Source: Uloborus plumipes (taxonomy: Eukaryota > Arthropoda > Arachnida > Araneae > Uloboridae). Taken from it: a stretch of 64,000 nucleotides of DNA. Positions 1 through 10,706 of the stretch are shown here, piece by piece (positions within the stretch are counted from its first letter, which is position 1; each line of letters starts with the position of its first letter). Position numbers and translations under genes: made by a program. Location: the NCBI GenBank assembly GCA_038373865.1, contig JAXGGA010004757.1, positions 20,804 to 84,803 on the forward strand. Reading direction: 5' to 3'. The notes beneath the pieces were generated by a model. It made no database searches, had not been told where the DNA came from, and saw only the letters and a list, made by a program, of their open reading frames with translations.

Positions 1-765
1 GTAATTATAGTTTATATAATTAGAAGAAAAAATTTAAGTAAAAGTGAGTAATCACAGAATAAAGTAATAAAACTGTGCAATCATTATGAAAAAGAGTAAA
101 ATAGACATGCAAAAATTTTGTCGGGTGAGTCGGTTTCTTTTTCTTATGGAAAAATATTATCCATCACATGATATAGTGATAAAAATACTTTTATTTATTT
201 ATTCGCTATCAGTTTTTGTTCAGAAATTAAGTTTTGTCTTCAAATGATTAATTTTGATACTGTATCATTAATGGAACACATAAGTTTTCAAACCCAGTTT
301 CCGTTTAATAAGTTAATTCGAAATTATGTGACTTGCAAAAGATCCTTTGTGCATTCGTTAGACCTTGAATACCCTCGGCAAAACTAAATTCTTAGATTGG
401 TTTCACATGAAAGAGTCCAAATGCCTTCTTCTGGTAGAAGTTGGAAGTTCAAATTCTCTTTGCCTTTGATATTCATTATTTTATGGTGGTACATGAGAGA
501 CTGGATGCCAGGTTGGGGAGAGGCGAGAAGGGAGGGGGGCGTCGCACTAGATATGCAAAAGGGTAAAGCATCTAACGCAGCTAAATCCTCAATAGACAGG
601 AAAAAACTTAAACTCGTTTGTTGAAGAGTATTATTTGCTATAAAAAGAAAATTTTCACTTTAGTTAAAATGACAAAAACTATTTTTTACATGCCGAACAT
701 AATTATGCAAAGGTTAATGTGAAAATATGAATTCGGTAAGAGACATAACAAACATTTCGTCGTAG
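1..765. other. AT-rich stretch, no gene recognised
   Basis: No conserved protein, RNA gene or paired terminal repeat is visible. A 75-codon open frame at 397-624 has no recognisable domain. A short motif of the form GCATCTAACGCAGCT near 568 recurs in diverged form near 1077 and 5430, so part of this stretch is probably old dispersed repeat. Confidence 0.5.
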
Positions 766-1016
766 AATTGAAGGGGAAAGTGGATAAAGGTGATGTGTGA
801 CATTTTTTTTAATTCATAGAAAAAAGCTTTCAAAAAAAAAAAGTTTTTTTTTTTAAGTGGATTTTTTTAAACGGGTAAAATGGGGTCATGTTCTTAGTTA
901 CCAACCATTTCTGTGACTAAGGGGGCATGATACTGATGGATTTATCATCTTCGTCCAAAGTAAAAAGTAAGTTTAAAAAATTGTCACATTACCTTTATCC
1001 ACTTGACCCTTCAATT
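766..1016. mobile_element. MITE-like element with terminal inverted repeats
   Basis: The left end reads AATTGAAGGGGAAAGTGG and continues ATAAAGGTGATGTG. The right end, read on the other strand, gives AATTGAAGGGTCAAGTGG then ATAAAGGTAATGTG. The arms are about 35 bp with a few mismatches, and there is no coding capacity between them. I cannot separate a target duplication from the AATT at the outer edge. The superfamily is unknown. Confidence 0.6.
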
Positions 1017-1289
1017 AATTGGCTAAGCATGCATTTAATCGTACATAATGGTACATTTAATCGGCTGATCATCTAAGCATATAACGCAGCTGAAGCCCCA
1101 GTTGGATGAGAAAAAAACAAACTCCTCAATTGAACCGTTTATTTCAAAAACCAGCCAACAGACATTTTTTTCAAAATTGAGTTATTAGTACCATGTGATT
1201 CTTTAGGGGTAAATACACATTTTAGTACAGACAAAGAAAAAAAACGGTACTTTTATAGTATGAAGATAACTAGCAAAATTTTGGCTTTA

Positions 1290-1336
1290 GTGCAAAAACC
1301 AGTCAACGGCGTCTGTTATCTGGTTTTTGCACTAAA
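1290..1336. repeat. Short hairpin inside the transposon
   Basis: AGTGCAAAAACCAGTCAAC is followed after a short loop by an inverted copy ending GGTTTTTGCACT. It re-uses the AAAAACCAG core of the terminal repeats, so it may be an internal transposase-binding site. That role is inference. Confidence 0.5.
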
Positions 1337-1399
1337 ATAGATTTTTTTGCGGCGCACCTTTGGTGTTACTGGTCTGTCTTGTTCTTGGCTGAGAAAAAT

Positions 1400-3484
1400 T
1401 CCTTATCAGCTGGCGGAAGAGTGCCAAGAAGAATGCATTCAAGGTAAAGGACGGATATTTGTCTCCAATTCTTATAGTTAGTGCCCGTTTTTAAATTGGT
1501 ATTCTTTTAAACTGCAGAAAGTTCCGATGAAGAGTCTGCAGAAAAAAGGAGGCGAGGAGTTACAAATGAGGCAAAGTACAGGCGGAACGTTAATCGTACG
1601 GCCCGAGTAAAAGGTGAGAGTTATGTCTCATTTACTGGCAAGCAAGTACCTGCCCTTGAAAAACCAAATTTTATAACATGTAATTGCAAAATGAAATGCT
1701 ATTTAAACATAAATGAACATGCAATAAATGAAACTTGGGGTTATTTCCACAAATTCGAAAACAAAAATTCACAAGATACATACATTCAAACCCTAATAGA
1801 AATTAGTGAAGTTATGCGTAGAACGAAAAATCAAAATCATGCTGAAGAGAAAACATGAAGTGTGGAAAATTCCGAAAGAAAAGCCTTTAAAAGAAATTAT
1901 TCTGACAAATACAATTTAAAAATCAGTGGGGAATTGAAACGTGTTTGCAAAAATGTTTTTATGAAAATTCATGGAATTTCGCACAACAGACTAGGGAGAA
2001 TTTGTCAGTTATTATGTACCAATACAACCCCTAAAAACGAGAGAGGTCAAAACAGAAGTGGCAATGCCATTTCGGGTCACATTTGCGCGCCTATTTATGA
2101 GCAAATCTCTAAATTTGAAGTTAAAGAGACCCACTACGGGGAAAAACGCAGAAAATACCTTGATTCGCGTTTAAATATTACGAAAATGCATGAATTATTC
2201 ATTAATGACCATCCTAATCTAAAAGATGTTGTCTAGTATAACTTCTATTATTTATATTTTCGTGAAAACTTTGGGTACTCCTTCGGTAGACCGCAAGTAG
2301 ATGTTTGTAGTCAATGCGAAAGCCTAAAGGCAAACCTAAAAGACCAAACTCTAGACGACTATACTAAACGTGAGGCAGCTGCGGAGATAATGGTACATAA
2401 AAGGAGGGCTACAAAATTTTATGCTAATTTAAAAGAAGCATCCAAGAATGAGGATAATGAAACTGCAGCCCTTTGCTTTGATTACATGTAAAACTTGCCT
2501 TTCCCGAATCTTCCTGAATAGGAATTTTTTTATATGAGACAACTATGGGTAAACGTTTTCAGTACTCATGATTTAAAAAGTAGTAAATCAAAAATTTACC
2601 TTTATCATGAAGGAGAAGGTAATAAAAGCCCAAATTAGATATGTAGTTTTTTACTACACTACATACAAACCGAGATACCTGTAACAAAAAAAAGCTCATC
2701 CTTTTTAATGACGGACTATCAGGCCAAACTAAAAACCATACGGTTGTAAAATTTCTAATGAATCTTTGTGACAAAGGACGTTTTGATGAAATCATTCACA
2801 ACTTTCCTGTTCGTGGCCATTCATTCTCCCCATGTGACAGAGACTTTGGATCTATAAAAAGAGTCATAAGAAGGGTTGATAGAATTTATACTCCAGATGA
2901 GTATAGTGAACTTATTTTAAAGGCTAGTAAAACAAGTCGTTTTACCATCCATAGAGTTACACCGAAAGATATTTTTAATTTCAAAACGTGGTGGCCACGG
3001 TATTATAAAAAAATAACCCACTCAGATGAAACCTCAGGAAGAGGTATTCCTAAGGATGAAAAAGATATTTTCAAAATATCAACTTATAAGCAGTTCATTT
3101 ACAATAACAGAAGTCATGGGAGAGTGGTGGTAAAGCCACATATTGATGGATTCGTTGAGTCTACATTTTCACTTCTAAAAAAACAAAATATCCCAGAATT
3201 GCCTACTGAAAGGGCATATCCTTCAGGAAAGGTGAGAATTTCTTTTTCCTTGATATAAACTTACATCTTATGCTCAACCTTATCAACTCTCGTTTCACAT
3301 ATTTTAGTTTAACTTTTTTATTTTGTCGTTATCATTATAGGTTTCTATTAATGTAAAGAAAATTCGAGATCTAAACAATCTCAAACAATATCTAATTGGA
3401 TATAAAAATTTCTACACCAGCATTTTGAATTGGCCAACTACTAATAGTGAAAACATAGTCAAAATGGTTTACGATAACGAATAG
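1400..3484 (+). pseudogene. Broken transposase-like gene (DUF7869-type, DDE-like), intron-containing
   Basis: Conceptual translation resembles the large family of arthropod and cnidarian transposon-derived proteins that I associate with the DUF7869 domain. Visible signatures in order are a basic stretch ending VKGESYVSFTGKQVPA (about 1610), a Cys motif CSQC after SFGRPQVDV (about 2300), an LCFDYM block (about 2470), a degenerate DGLSGQTKNHT block (about 2710) and FPVRGHSFSPCDRDFG (about 2800). The reading frame has in-frame stops at 1856, 2234, 2489, 2519 and 2636, and a frameshift at an A8 run (2686-2693). Two introns fit: 1443-1517 (GTAAAG...CTGCAG) and 3232-3340 (GTGAGA...ATTATAG). The last exon ends with TAG at 3482. 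The upstream start is not certain. The copy is dead; it may once have supplied transposase for AATTGAATCG-ended elements. Family is from memory of conserved motifs, not a search. Confidence 0.65.
2758..3231 (+). pseudogene. Best preserved exon of the DUF7869-like transposase
   Basis: This is the longest uninterrupted piece of the pseudogene. It carries FPVRGHSFSPCDRDFG, then IKRVIRRVDRIYTPDEY and a WWPRYYKK block, an order typical of the C-terminal half of these proteins. Reading continues into an intron with a GTGAGA donor at 3232; the downstream exon (3341-3484) is open to TAG at 3482. The start at 2758 is only the first methionine after the frameshift and is not a native start. Confidence 0.65.
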
Positions 3485-3898
3485 CTATCTCTCCAGGAAC
3501 CAAAATATGACAAAAAATACCTTATATAATAATGTAATTAGTAGGGGATAAATAAAAATATAATGTTTTTCAGTAACATTCTCATTTTTACTACAAGATA
3601 TTACAAAAATTGAGAGCAAAGCTCTGAAAATACGCGTGAACAATTAGTTTATTGCAAAAAGCAGTCAACTACAAAAGTTTTAATAATTTTTTTTGTACTG
3701 AAGATAAGACGTAGGAAAATATTTTTTTGTCGGTAAAGTATCCAAATGAGGTCTACTTTAAGCCTAAAAAAAATCAACACCTAAATAAAAAGCAGTAGGT
3801 TGTTAAACAGTTTTTTTCGTTTTTCTCAAAACAACAAATTTGTCTGTTGACTGGTTTTTGAAATAAACGATTCAATTTAAGAATATTTGCTAAAGTTA

Positions 3899-4055
3899 GA
3901 GATGGCGGGTCGACTGGAAGCGGAAACGGACCACTTCATTTAAAAATAGGTTGGATTAGCCAGAACGCACTACTTCACTGTCGACGCATTCTCGCTGATC
4001 CAACCTATTTCAAAATGGAGTGGTCCGTTTCCGCCTCCAGTAGACCCGTCATCTC
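3899..4055. repeat. Foldback element with 58 bp arms
   Basis: The arm at 3899-3956 (GAGATGGCGGGTCGACTGG...GGTTGGAT) is repeated inverted at 3998-4055 with about nine differences. The spacer is about 41 bp. It lies just outside the right end of the 1128-3877 transposon. No coding capacity; a small foldback MITE by structure. Confidence 0.75.
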
Positions 4056-4141
4056 TTGGCGGGTGAACTTGAGCAAATACCTTATAACATTTTCACCTAA
4101 TTTAAAATGATAAAATTAGTTTTTATATGCCTTTAAAATAT

Positions 4142-4560
4142 AGCTATGCAAGGGTCAATGGCGCAAGTTGCGCCATCAAAATTTTTGGGAAGGATTTTTT
4201 TAAACTAATTTATTTTTTTAATTTAAATTATTTACTAATTCTTTCAATTTAAATTATTCATTGATTATTTTTTCAATCAATTTTTCGTTATTATTATTTG
4301 TTTATTTATTTATTTTGTGTGTGTATATGTGCTTGAAATGTCTGGGAGGGAAAAAAAGCGATTATATTCTGCGCAGAATTAGTACTTTTAAAAAAAATGT
4401 AAAAAAATAATAGTTATAATTAAAAAAAAATATTTAGAAAAATAAATAAAATAAGAAAGAGGTTAAAAAATTAAAAATTAAAAGCACAAGAAGGTTGTGC
4501 ATTTTTTATTTTGTGTGGGGGGGGGGAGGCGATGAATTTGAGTCATTGAGCTTGAGGGGA
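4142..4560 (-). mobile_element. Diverged copy of the 28142-28597 hAT-type MITE
   Basis: Shared blocks, in inverted order relative to the copy at 28.1 kb, include ATGGCGCAAGTTGCGCCAT near the left end, GCGATTATATT, AGTACTTTTAAAAA, the segment ending GAAGGTTGTG, the G-rich run and TTGAGCTTG near the right end. Both termini are too worn to identify a target duplication. GTGTGTGTATATGTGC has replaced the tetranucleotide tract of the other copy. Confidence 0.65.
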
Positions 4561-5234
4561 TGGGCAAGGGTTAATGTTTGAAAAAATGAATTTTGTAGGA
4601 GAAAATAACAAACATTTAATTGTAAAAAAAATATGTTATAAATAATGTTTGTATGTGTACTAAATAAACCATAATTTAACTCTGATTTAACCTAAGTGGA
4701 CAACTTTGATTTTTTACCTTAGAATGTGTTTCAGACTACTCTAACTTCACCTACATCAATGGAGCTTTAAAAAATGCTTTCGTAAACAATCGATGAAGGT
4801 TTGCTCGTAAAATGCATAAGTGGGTCAGAGAAAATTGTAGTTTTCAAACCTTATTTCGCCTCCTTTCAGCGCCAGGCATTTACGATGGAATAAATAACAC
4901 TTTTAGAACTCTACGGAGGAAGGAGGGGGAGGAAGTTGGGCCTTAGACCTAAGGCAAAAAAGTCAGGAAAATTACAGCTCTGAATTGTGAACCAATGTTT
5001 GAACGTAAATAAATTAAAATAGATTTTCTTGAAAACCATTACTTGGTTTCGCTAAGTTCCCCTTGAGTTCTACGTCCTTAGTCCTGCTAACCCTTACTTA
5101 GATTTTTTAAAAACATTCTTAAGTCAATCGGAAGTTAGTGATGCTTCATACATTGTGTGAACAAGTGACTTTTTGAAGTTAAAAATACTTTGGTTCACTT
5201 GACTGGGGTCAGTTGAATCATCCTTCTTTTCGCA
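4561..5234. other. No gene seen; probable worn Penelope tail at its end
   Basis: No open frame of note. From about 5100 on the sequence leads into the hammerhead-like core at 5235 and may be 3' untranslated sequence of an old Penelope-like element. Confidence 0.35.
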
Positions 5235-5269
5235 CTGATGATAGGGCTTCATTTGTAATAGCCCCGAAA
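5235..5269 (+). ncRNA. Hammerhead-ribozyme-like core (retroelement remnant)
   Basis: CTGATGA (5235-5241) is followed by a stem GGGCT (5244-5248) pairing with AGCCC (5260-5264), then CGAAA (5265-5269). This is the CUGAUGA - helix II - GAAA order of the hammerhead catalytic core. Hammerhead motifs are known in terminal repeats of Penelope-like elements. I did not find convincing helix I and III pairing, so an active ribozyme is not shown. Confidence 0.45.
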
Positions 5270-5482
5270 TAGCTATTTTCTAGAGTTTTCTAACTCTTTT
5301 TTAATATTTTATTTGTACTTTTGGACACGTTGTCTTGTATTTTTAACTTCATTAATTGTACAAAGTGTTCGACTGCTTTTTTACAAAAAGGGACTTTTTT
5401 TCTTATTTTTTGTAGACGCACTACTTGCAAGCATATTGCAGCTGAAATTCCAGTTAAATCAACTAATAAAATAATGGAAGAT

Positions 5483-5483
<1 letters not shown>

Positions 5484-5513
<30 letters not shown>
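5484..5513. repeat. (AG)n microsatellite
   Basis: About 15 perfect AG units. Confidence 0.95.
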
Positions 5514-5516
<3 letters not shown>

Positions 5517-5567
5517 AAATTAACTTCGGGTCTGCACATAACAAGAAGGGGGGGGGGGGAAATATAG

Positions 5568-5880
5568 TAGTGTCTGATTTTCTTACGTAAAACCTTCCGC
5601 GTATTTACGCATGTGTCGGGACTTCTCTGATCTTACCGAAATAGGGGTGATAGGTAAGATAACAATAAGGGGAAGAATAATAAGAAGCATTTTGAGCAGT
5701 ATCAAACAACGTAGCACGATGCTAATTTCAAATACATAGTTTAGCTGAATATGTCAAAAGGACAGAAAAAATGCAAGTTTTAAATTGAAAACTTCGGAAG
5801 GTTCCCACTCACAATCCATCACCCATTTTTTTAAGTGGAATGGCTCCCGAGTGTTAGGTGTGGTTTTCAATGACGGACAG
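5568..5880 (+). repeat. Dispersed 310 bp repeat, copy 1
   Basis: Starts TAGTGTCTGATTTTCTTACG and ends near TTTTCAATGACGGACAG. It aligns along its whole length with 30775-31080 in the same orientation and at both ends with 6884-7007. No coding capacity, no terminal inverted repeat and no A-tail are seen, so its class is unknown. Confidence 0.7.
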
Positions 5881-6420
5881 TATTTGGAGGGCAGAAAAGT
5901 AATGTGGTTTTTTTAAAACTTTCAGTGGGCTCTATACCAACCCATTTATGCCCAAGTTTTTTTTTAACAATTTTTTTCAATTTTTATCTGCTTAAAACTC
6001 TTACTTGGAATGGTTTACATAAATTTTAGACTTAAATTCGTTCGCCGTTGCCATATTTATTAAGTTATTTGATGTCCTGTTTATGGGATAGTTTGCAGAT
6101 AAGGGAACAAAATATGACCTTACTTGACTTTACTTTTGCAAAGTAGCATTACAGAAGGCATCTGTGATCAATTTTAAGCAAATCATTTTAAAATAGTTTA
6201 CTTTTATGAAAAATAAGTTCGCAAAAAAAACTTACTTTCTGTGGATCGCTTCATGCTGGATCGTTGTTTGGCTAATTTGTCTGAAAAAAGCTGTCAATAA
6301 AAAAACTCTGGTGTCCAAATAGTCAGCTTTAGTAAAATAATATACCCATTACATGTTTTTGTATGCAGTAACTAACACGCGTCCCGTTTTTAGGCTATTA
6401 GTCATAAATGGGCTAAAATG

Positions 6421-6803
6421 AACGGTCGCGCATATCTCTCCGATACACTAGTCCATGCGTATAAATGTTTAGCATTACCTTCAAATGAACAATCGTGCGT
6501 TTAGTGAGCTTTTCATTTTAGATTATGATTTGAGATATTCTTTATCTTTCCTTGAATTCAGTGTTATAATAGAAGTACTGTATCTGGGAGACACGCGCGA
6601 CCGTTTGAATAAGTTTTTGTTGCATTCGATTCGCAAAATTGTAACAAGAAGTTTTATTTAGAGTCGAACAACGTTAAAACATATTTTTAGGATCCGTCTT
6701 TAAAAAAACGCATTCTTTGGGCCCAAAAGAAAAAGAACATTGAATGCAACAAAAACTTATGTAAACAGTTACGTGTATTTCTCAGATAGTACATACTCGT
6801 AGA
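6421..6803. repeat. Compound foldback repeat
   Basis: AACGGTCGCGCATATCTCTC at 6421 is inverted in GTATCTGGGAGACACGCGCG near 6579. The latter belongs to a longer arm (about 6570-6632, ending GTTTTTGTTGCATTC) repeated inverted at about 6738-6803 (GAATGCAACAAAAACTTATG onward). Three arms of one family are thus packed in under 400 bp, with a further fragment near 7068. Confidence 0.6.
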
Positions 6804-6883
6804 GTAGGTTTGCGGATTGCTACTGAAGTTAGTAAAATTTCATTGATGGCTAAAAATAGATCTCGGGGAGTTTGAAGACTAGC

Positions 6884-7007
6884 TACTGTCTGATCTTCTT
6901 AGGTAAAACCTAAATTGAAAACTTTGGAAAGTTATCACCCACAACCCATCTACCCTTTTTCAAGCGGAACTGTTCGCGAGTGCTATTTGCGGTTTTCATG
7001 GACAGAC
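6884..7007 (+). repeat. Dispersed 310 bp repeat, copy 2, internally deleted
   Basis: Keeps the head TACTGTCTGATCTTCTTAGG and jumps directly to the tail TAAATTGAAAACTTTGGAAA. Roughly 190 bp of the middle present in the copies at 5568 and 30775 is missing. Confidence 0.65.
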
Positions 7008-8280
7008 AAGAAAGTCAGGCGTTCATAGCGCTATGTGTCATACTTATAAAACGATATAATATATTACAGTATCTCTTAGATACGCGTGCCGGCTGGAAGA
7101 TTAAACACATAAATTTCTAGAAGCTTTTATTTTAATCGATGCTGTAATTACTTTCGTTATCAACAATCATTTGAGACGGTTTGATTAAAAATTCAATCCC
7201 AGATAGATAAAAATCAATTGGTATTTGGAAAAATACCTGGAAATGGCATCTTGGATTCAAGCCAAATTTTCAAATTTTGTCGCATTGAAAAAGTGTTTTA
7301 GCGATAGGAAGAAAAGGAAATATGATGGTGCAATTTGTGGTGGAATATTTCCACTGTTTGCAGCATTAATAGAGATTGTGAAGCATTTTAATGCAAGACC
7401 ACATAGTTCATAGCCCGAATTAAATCCTTGAAAAATAATAATAATAAATAATAATTATTATTAATGACCAATTGGTTATCACGAGCAAATATTTTGATCC
7501 CTTTATACTGTAATAGTTTCGAGAATAGCTTCTTGATAACCGCAGTTCAGTGGCAGTTTACGTCAAGGTTTTAAAACTGACTCTTGTACAAAGTAATAAG
7601 AACAGTATCAAGGACTATTAGTTCATTGTTTCCAGTTGATTGAAGGAAAATTTTGCTCACTTCATGTTAAGATTTATTGCCTCCTTAGTTAAACTAGTAT
7701 GCTGTGGCTATTACGAAACTTTCTTCTATACTTATTTCATGAATTCTTCGATCTAACATATAACCGCTCATGTAATCGTTACTACAAAAATTTGCTGTTA
7801 ACGAGAACGAGAAATTTTCGCTTTTGGAAACTGGTAAGCCTATTTCATTGGCGTTAAAGTTATCTATGCAAAAAATGTGTTTCCTTTTCATACTTAATCG
7901 AAGCTAAGAGAAATTTCTATTTATATATATTTATTTTGAAACACCAAGGTTGTCGAAATAATATACTAGAGCAAAATTTGATGACCACTCCAGTTTTCCA
8001 ATTATCGAGTTACCCCCGCAAAAAGAGAGATAATGAAGATCACTGTGAAAGCTTTGATTAAATTAATTACAAATATTTTATTTATTAAAAATGTAAGATG
8101 CCAGTAGGTAAAAATATTTAATTATTAAGAGTTTTTCCACACTTTGCCAATAATTAATTTGCGTAAAACATTTCAAGGGAATTTATCTTTCACATTGTTG
8201 ATTTAACTAAGCTGAAAAAAAAAAAACTCAGAGCGTTTTTAGACAAAAATCGGAGCGTACCTTTAGAGCATTTGGCGTCA
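7008..8280. other. No gene seen
   Basis: AT-rich; the open frames at 7225-7413 and 7694-7891 are short and match nothing I know. A short AATAAT tract lies near 7435. Confidence 0.5.
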
Positions 8281-8690
8281 CAATAGAACCCTTGCTTGTT
8301 TCTGTCTAGGTTCACTTTCATTCCAAATTTCATTTAAATCGCTGCTATATTTCTTGAGATATATTTCAGTCCCCATAAAAAAGAGCGTTCAATTGCACTA
8401 CTCCCTTTGAAGCTATTGACGCCGAATTAAATCCCTTTTTGTGCCTTTTAAGATCTACTTATCCATCAATTTTTGTTTGATTCCATTAATTACTTCTCGA
8501 GATAAAGTAGTCTCAAGTATTGAGAAACAACGTTTGATTGCTCAACTCTCTTTCAAGATATTGACACCAAAAGTGAATTGGCACTTGTGCCCTATAGACT
8601 CTAATTATGGACCAATTTTCGTTTGATCCCACCTGTTACTTTCAGAGATATAGCAGCCACCTAAAACGGAGAACACGTTCATGAATCAGA
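8281..8690 (-). repeat. Diverged tandem repeat, period about 147 bp
   Basis: Three degenerate units are marked by TTCTTGAGATATATT (8351), TTCTCGAGATAAAGTAG (8494) and TTTCAGAGATATAGCAG (8640). They correspond, on the opposite strand, to the GCTATATCTC-containing units at 35560-36010. Units also share a GATTGCTC/GAGCAATC block and a TTCGTTTGAT/ATCAAACGAA block. Confidence 0.6.
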
Positions 8691-8899
8691 ATAGGTATAC
8701 GAATGACAACGCGCCATGTCTAATTTCCATAACCTTTCGCAGGTGGCTGGAAAAATATTCTGCACAGTTCCAGTGAATGACTTAGCTACCTAGATCAATA
8801 AACATTATTTTCTTCAATGATGAAACGTTCATAATCTAGGGGTCAGTTTGTGTTTAAAATCCTGCACCGGCAATACTTTCTCAATAATGGACGTCTATA

Positions 8900-9211
8900 C
8901 ACCGTAAAAAATGAATGTTGTTTTTACAGAATAATACAGCTAATTTTATAGTAATAAACTGTAAAAATTGCTAATTTTACAGTTTATCACAGTGCATTTA
9001 ACAGTTTTAAACTGGAACTTCTGCTGCCAGTGTTATACTGCTGTTTTTAAAGTGTAATACAGCTAAACGGCAATAAATTGTAAAATTACTAACTTTACAG
9101 TAGAAAGCTGTAAAATTGATAGTTTTACAATACATTACTACGTGTTTTACATTTTTAAATTAGAACCTCGGCTGCCTCGACTGTAAAAACAGCAGTTCAT
9201 TTTTTGCTGTG
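8900..9211. mobile_element. TA-flanked MITE, copy 1
   Basis: Ends CACCGTAAAAAATGAA and, inverted, CACAGCAAAAAATGAA, flanked by TA at 8898-8899 and 9212-9213. It aligns end to end with 54707-55019. The interior is built of repeated CTGTAAAA / TTTTACAG motifs in both orientations. TA flanks suggest Tc1/mariner-type mobilisation. Confidence 0.75.
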
Positions 9212-9213
9212 TA

Positions 9214-10704
9214 GCAGCATGGCTCAATACTGCTGTAGAAGAGTTTCGAGAACTTACTGAGTTCATGGCCACTTCCTGCTGTTGCACTTTGCCTGGCTAA
9301 AGAAGGTCTGATACGATATTAGGGGCTATTCTTTGTTTTTTGTGGACTCGGTGTATATTGTGATGATTAACTTAATACTTTTACTCAATATTTTTACATG
9401 TTTTTGTTCAGAAGATTTAAACATTTACCAGTTTGTGTTTCAATTCTTTCCTTTATTTTTTGCTTTTACAATTCCAGTTAGCATTTAAAAGTTAAGAATT
9501 AAATAGGAGTTGCTATATTCTCTTGCTGTTTTTTTGACTTTTTTTTTCACACTATCGGGCTTTTTGCGCAGCATGAATTTGCGCCCTCCTAACATTTAGC
9601 AGAGAAAGGACTCAACATGTTTCAAACGTGATTACAAATTAGGTTTAATAGTTTGAAATAGTATATATGAAAGATGTTATCAGATATTGATGTTTTATAA
9701 AACGAAAATTTCACTAAATCAGTAATTTTAGTTAACGTGGTTAAGTGGAAATCGGGTCCCCTTTTCTAGCAGTAATTTAAATTCCATCGGCGTTGATTAA
9801 AAAATGGAATTCATAGTCTTTCTTCCAATTACAAAGAATGTAGATGTTGTCTGCAACCTTTATGCGGTTTTGACATAGTAAATGTGTCAAAACTACCGAT
9901 AATCAGTTTCATTCAACTTTCTTCTGAAAGCAATCATTTTGTTTTGATGCGGATGCACATTTTAGAAAATTCCTTCCAGTTTTTCTTACTATTCCAATTT
10001 GCATGTCTTTAGTGTATTTTTAACAACATTGCAATATCCGTCTTTCCGGAAACAAATTAAGTAGGCGTATGTAATGGAATCTTACGCTAATGGAAATGAG
10101 CTAAAGCTTTAAACGAAGGAATAAATCTCGTTATGCTCAATAAAACAATCTAAAATAGAAAAAAAGACTAAAAAAAGGCAACTTTGAGGTCTCAAACAGA
10201 GAAACTGAACCGCGTGATAATGTAGAACATTGAAAATAGATAAGTATTATATATACTTATCCAAGTAATGCAATTTTAAATACAAAAGGTAATGTTTATC
10301 CTGAACTGCAATATTTTGCTTTACAGGAAAATATTTTATTTGGCTTTCATAAACAGTTGTATTAGAATTGCGTCTTGGGCCTACCACCAGCTACGTTTTA
10401 TTGCTCGAAATGTATTTTTTCTTCTGTGAGAGTCAGTGATAGCATTTATTTTTTTCCGATAAAACTCAATATTTCTTCTGCTTTGGCTTTTTATTTTTCT
10501 CCGTTTTGATGAATATATTCCCAATAAACAAGTTGTGTGATTGAAAATAAAACTAATTTCTACATCTTTATGAGGAGAAGAATTTTTAAACGACGTTTAA
10601 TTAGTATAGATTTAACTTTAGCCATTTTAGTCGATGAACGTGTTGAATGACTTTTCAAGAAATGGAGATTTTCTGACGATAAACATGTGATTTCAATAAG
10701 CATA
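9214..10704. other. No gene seen
   Basis: AT-rich sequence with no long open frame, no paired terminal repeats and no recognisable RNA. Confidence 0.5.
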
Positions 10705-10706
10705 TA

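Larger units (their letters stand above)
1128..3877 (+). mobile_element. Decayed DNA transposon with 37 bp terminal inverted repeats
   Basis: The left terminus is AATTGAACCGTTTATTTC followed by AAAAACCAGCCAACAGACA. The right terminus, read on the minus strand, is the same apart from two substitutions (AATTGAATCGTTTATTTC, AAAAACCAGTCAACAGACA). Between them lies a broken transposase-like gene on the + strand. AATT at each outer edge is either part of the repeat or a 4 bp target duplication; both related copies in the window carry it, so one window cannot decide. The 256 bp element at 14041-14296 shares the first 17-18 bases and is probably a deletion derivative or relative. Confidence 0.75.

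Noticed and set aside
397..624. 75-codon frame as a gene
   Set aside because: No domain, no splice or promoter context, and overlap with a short dispersed motif.
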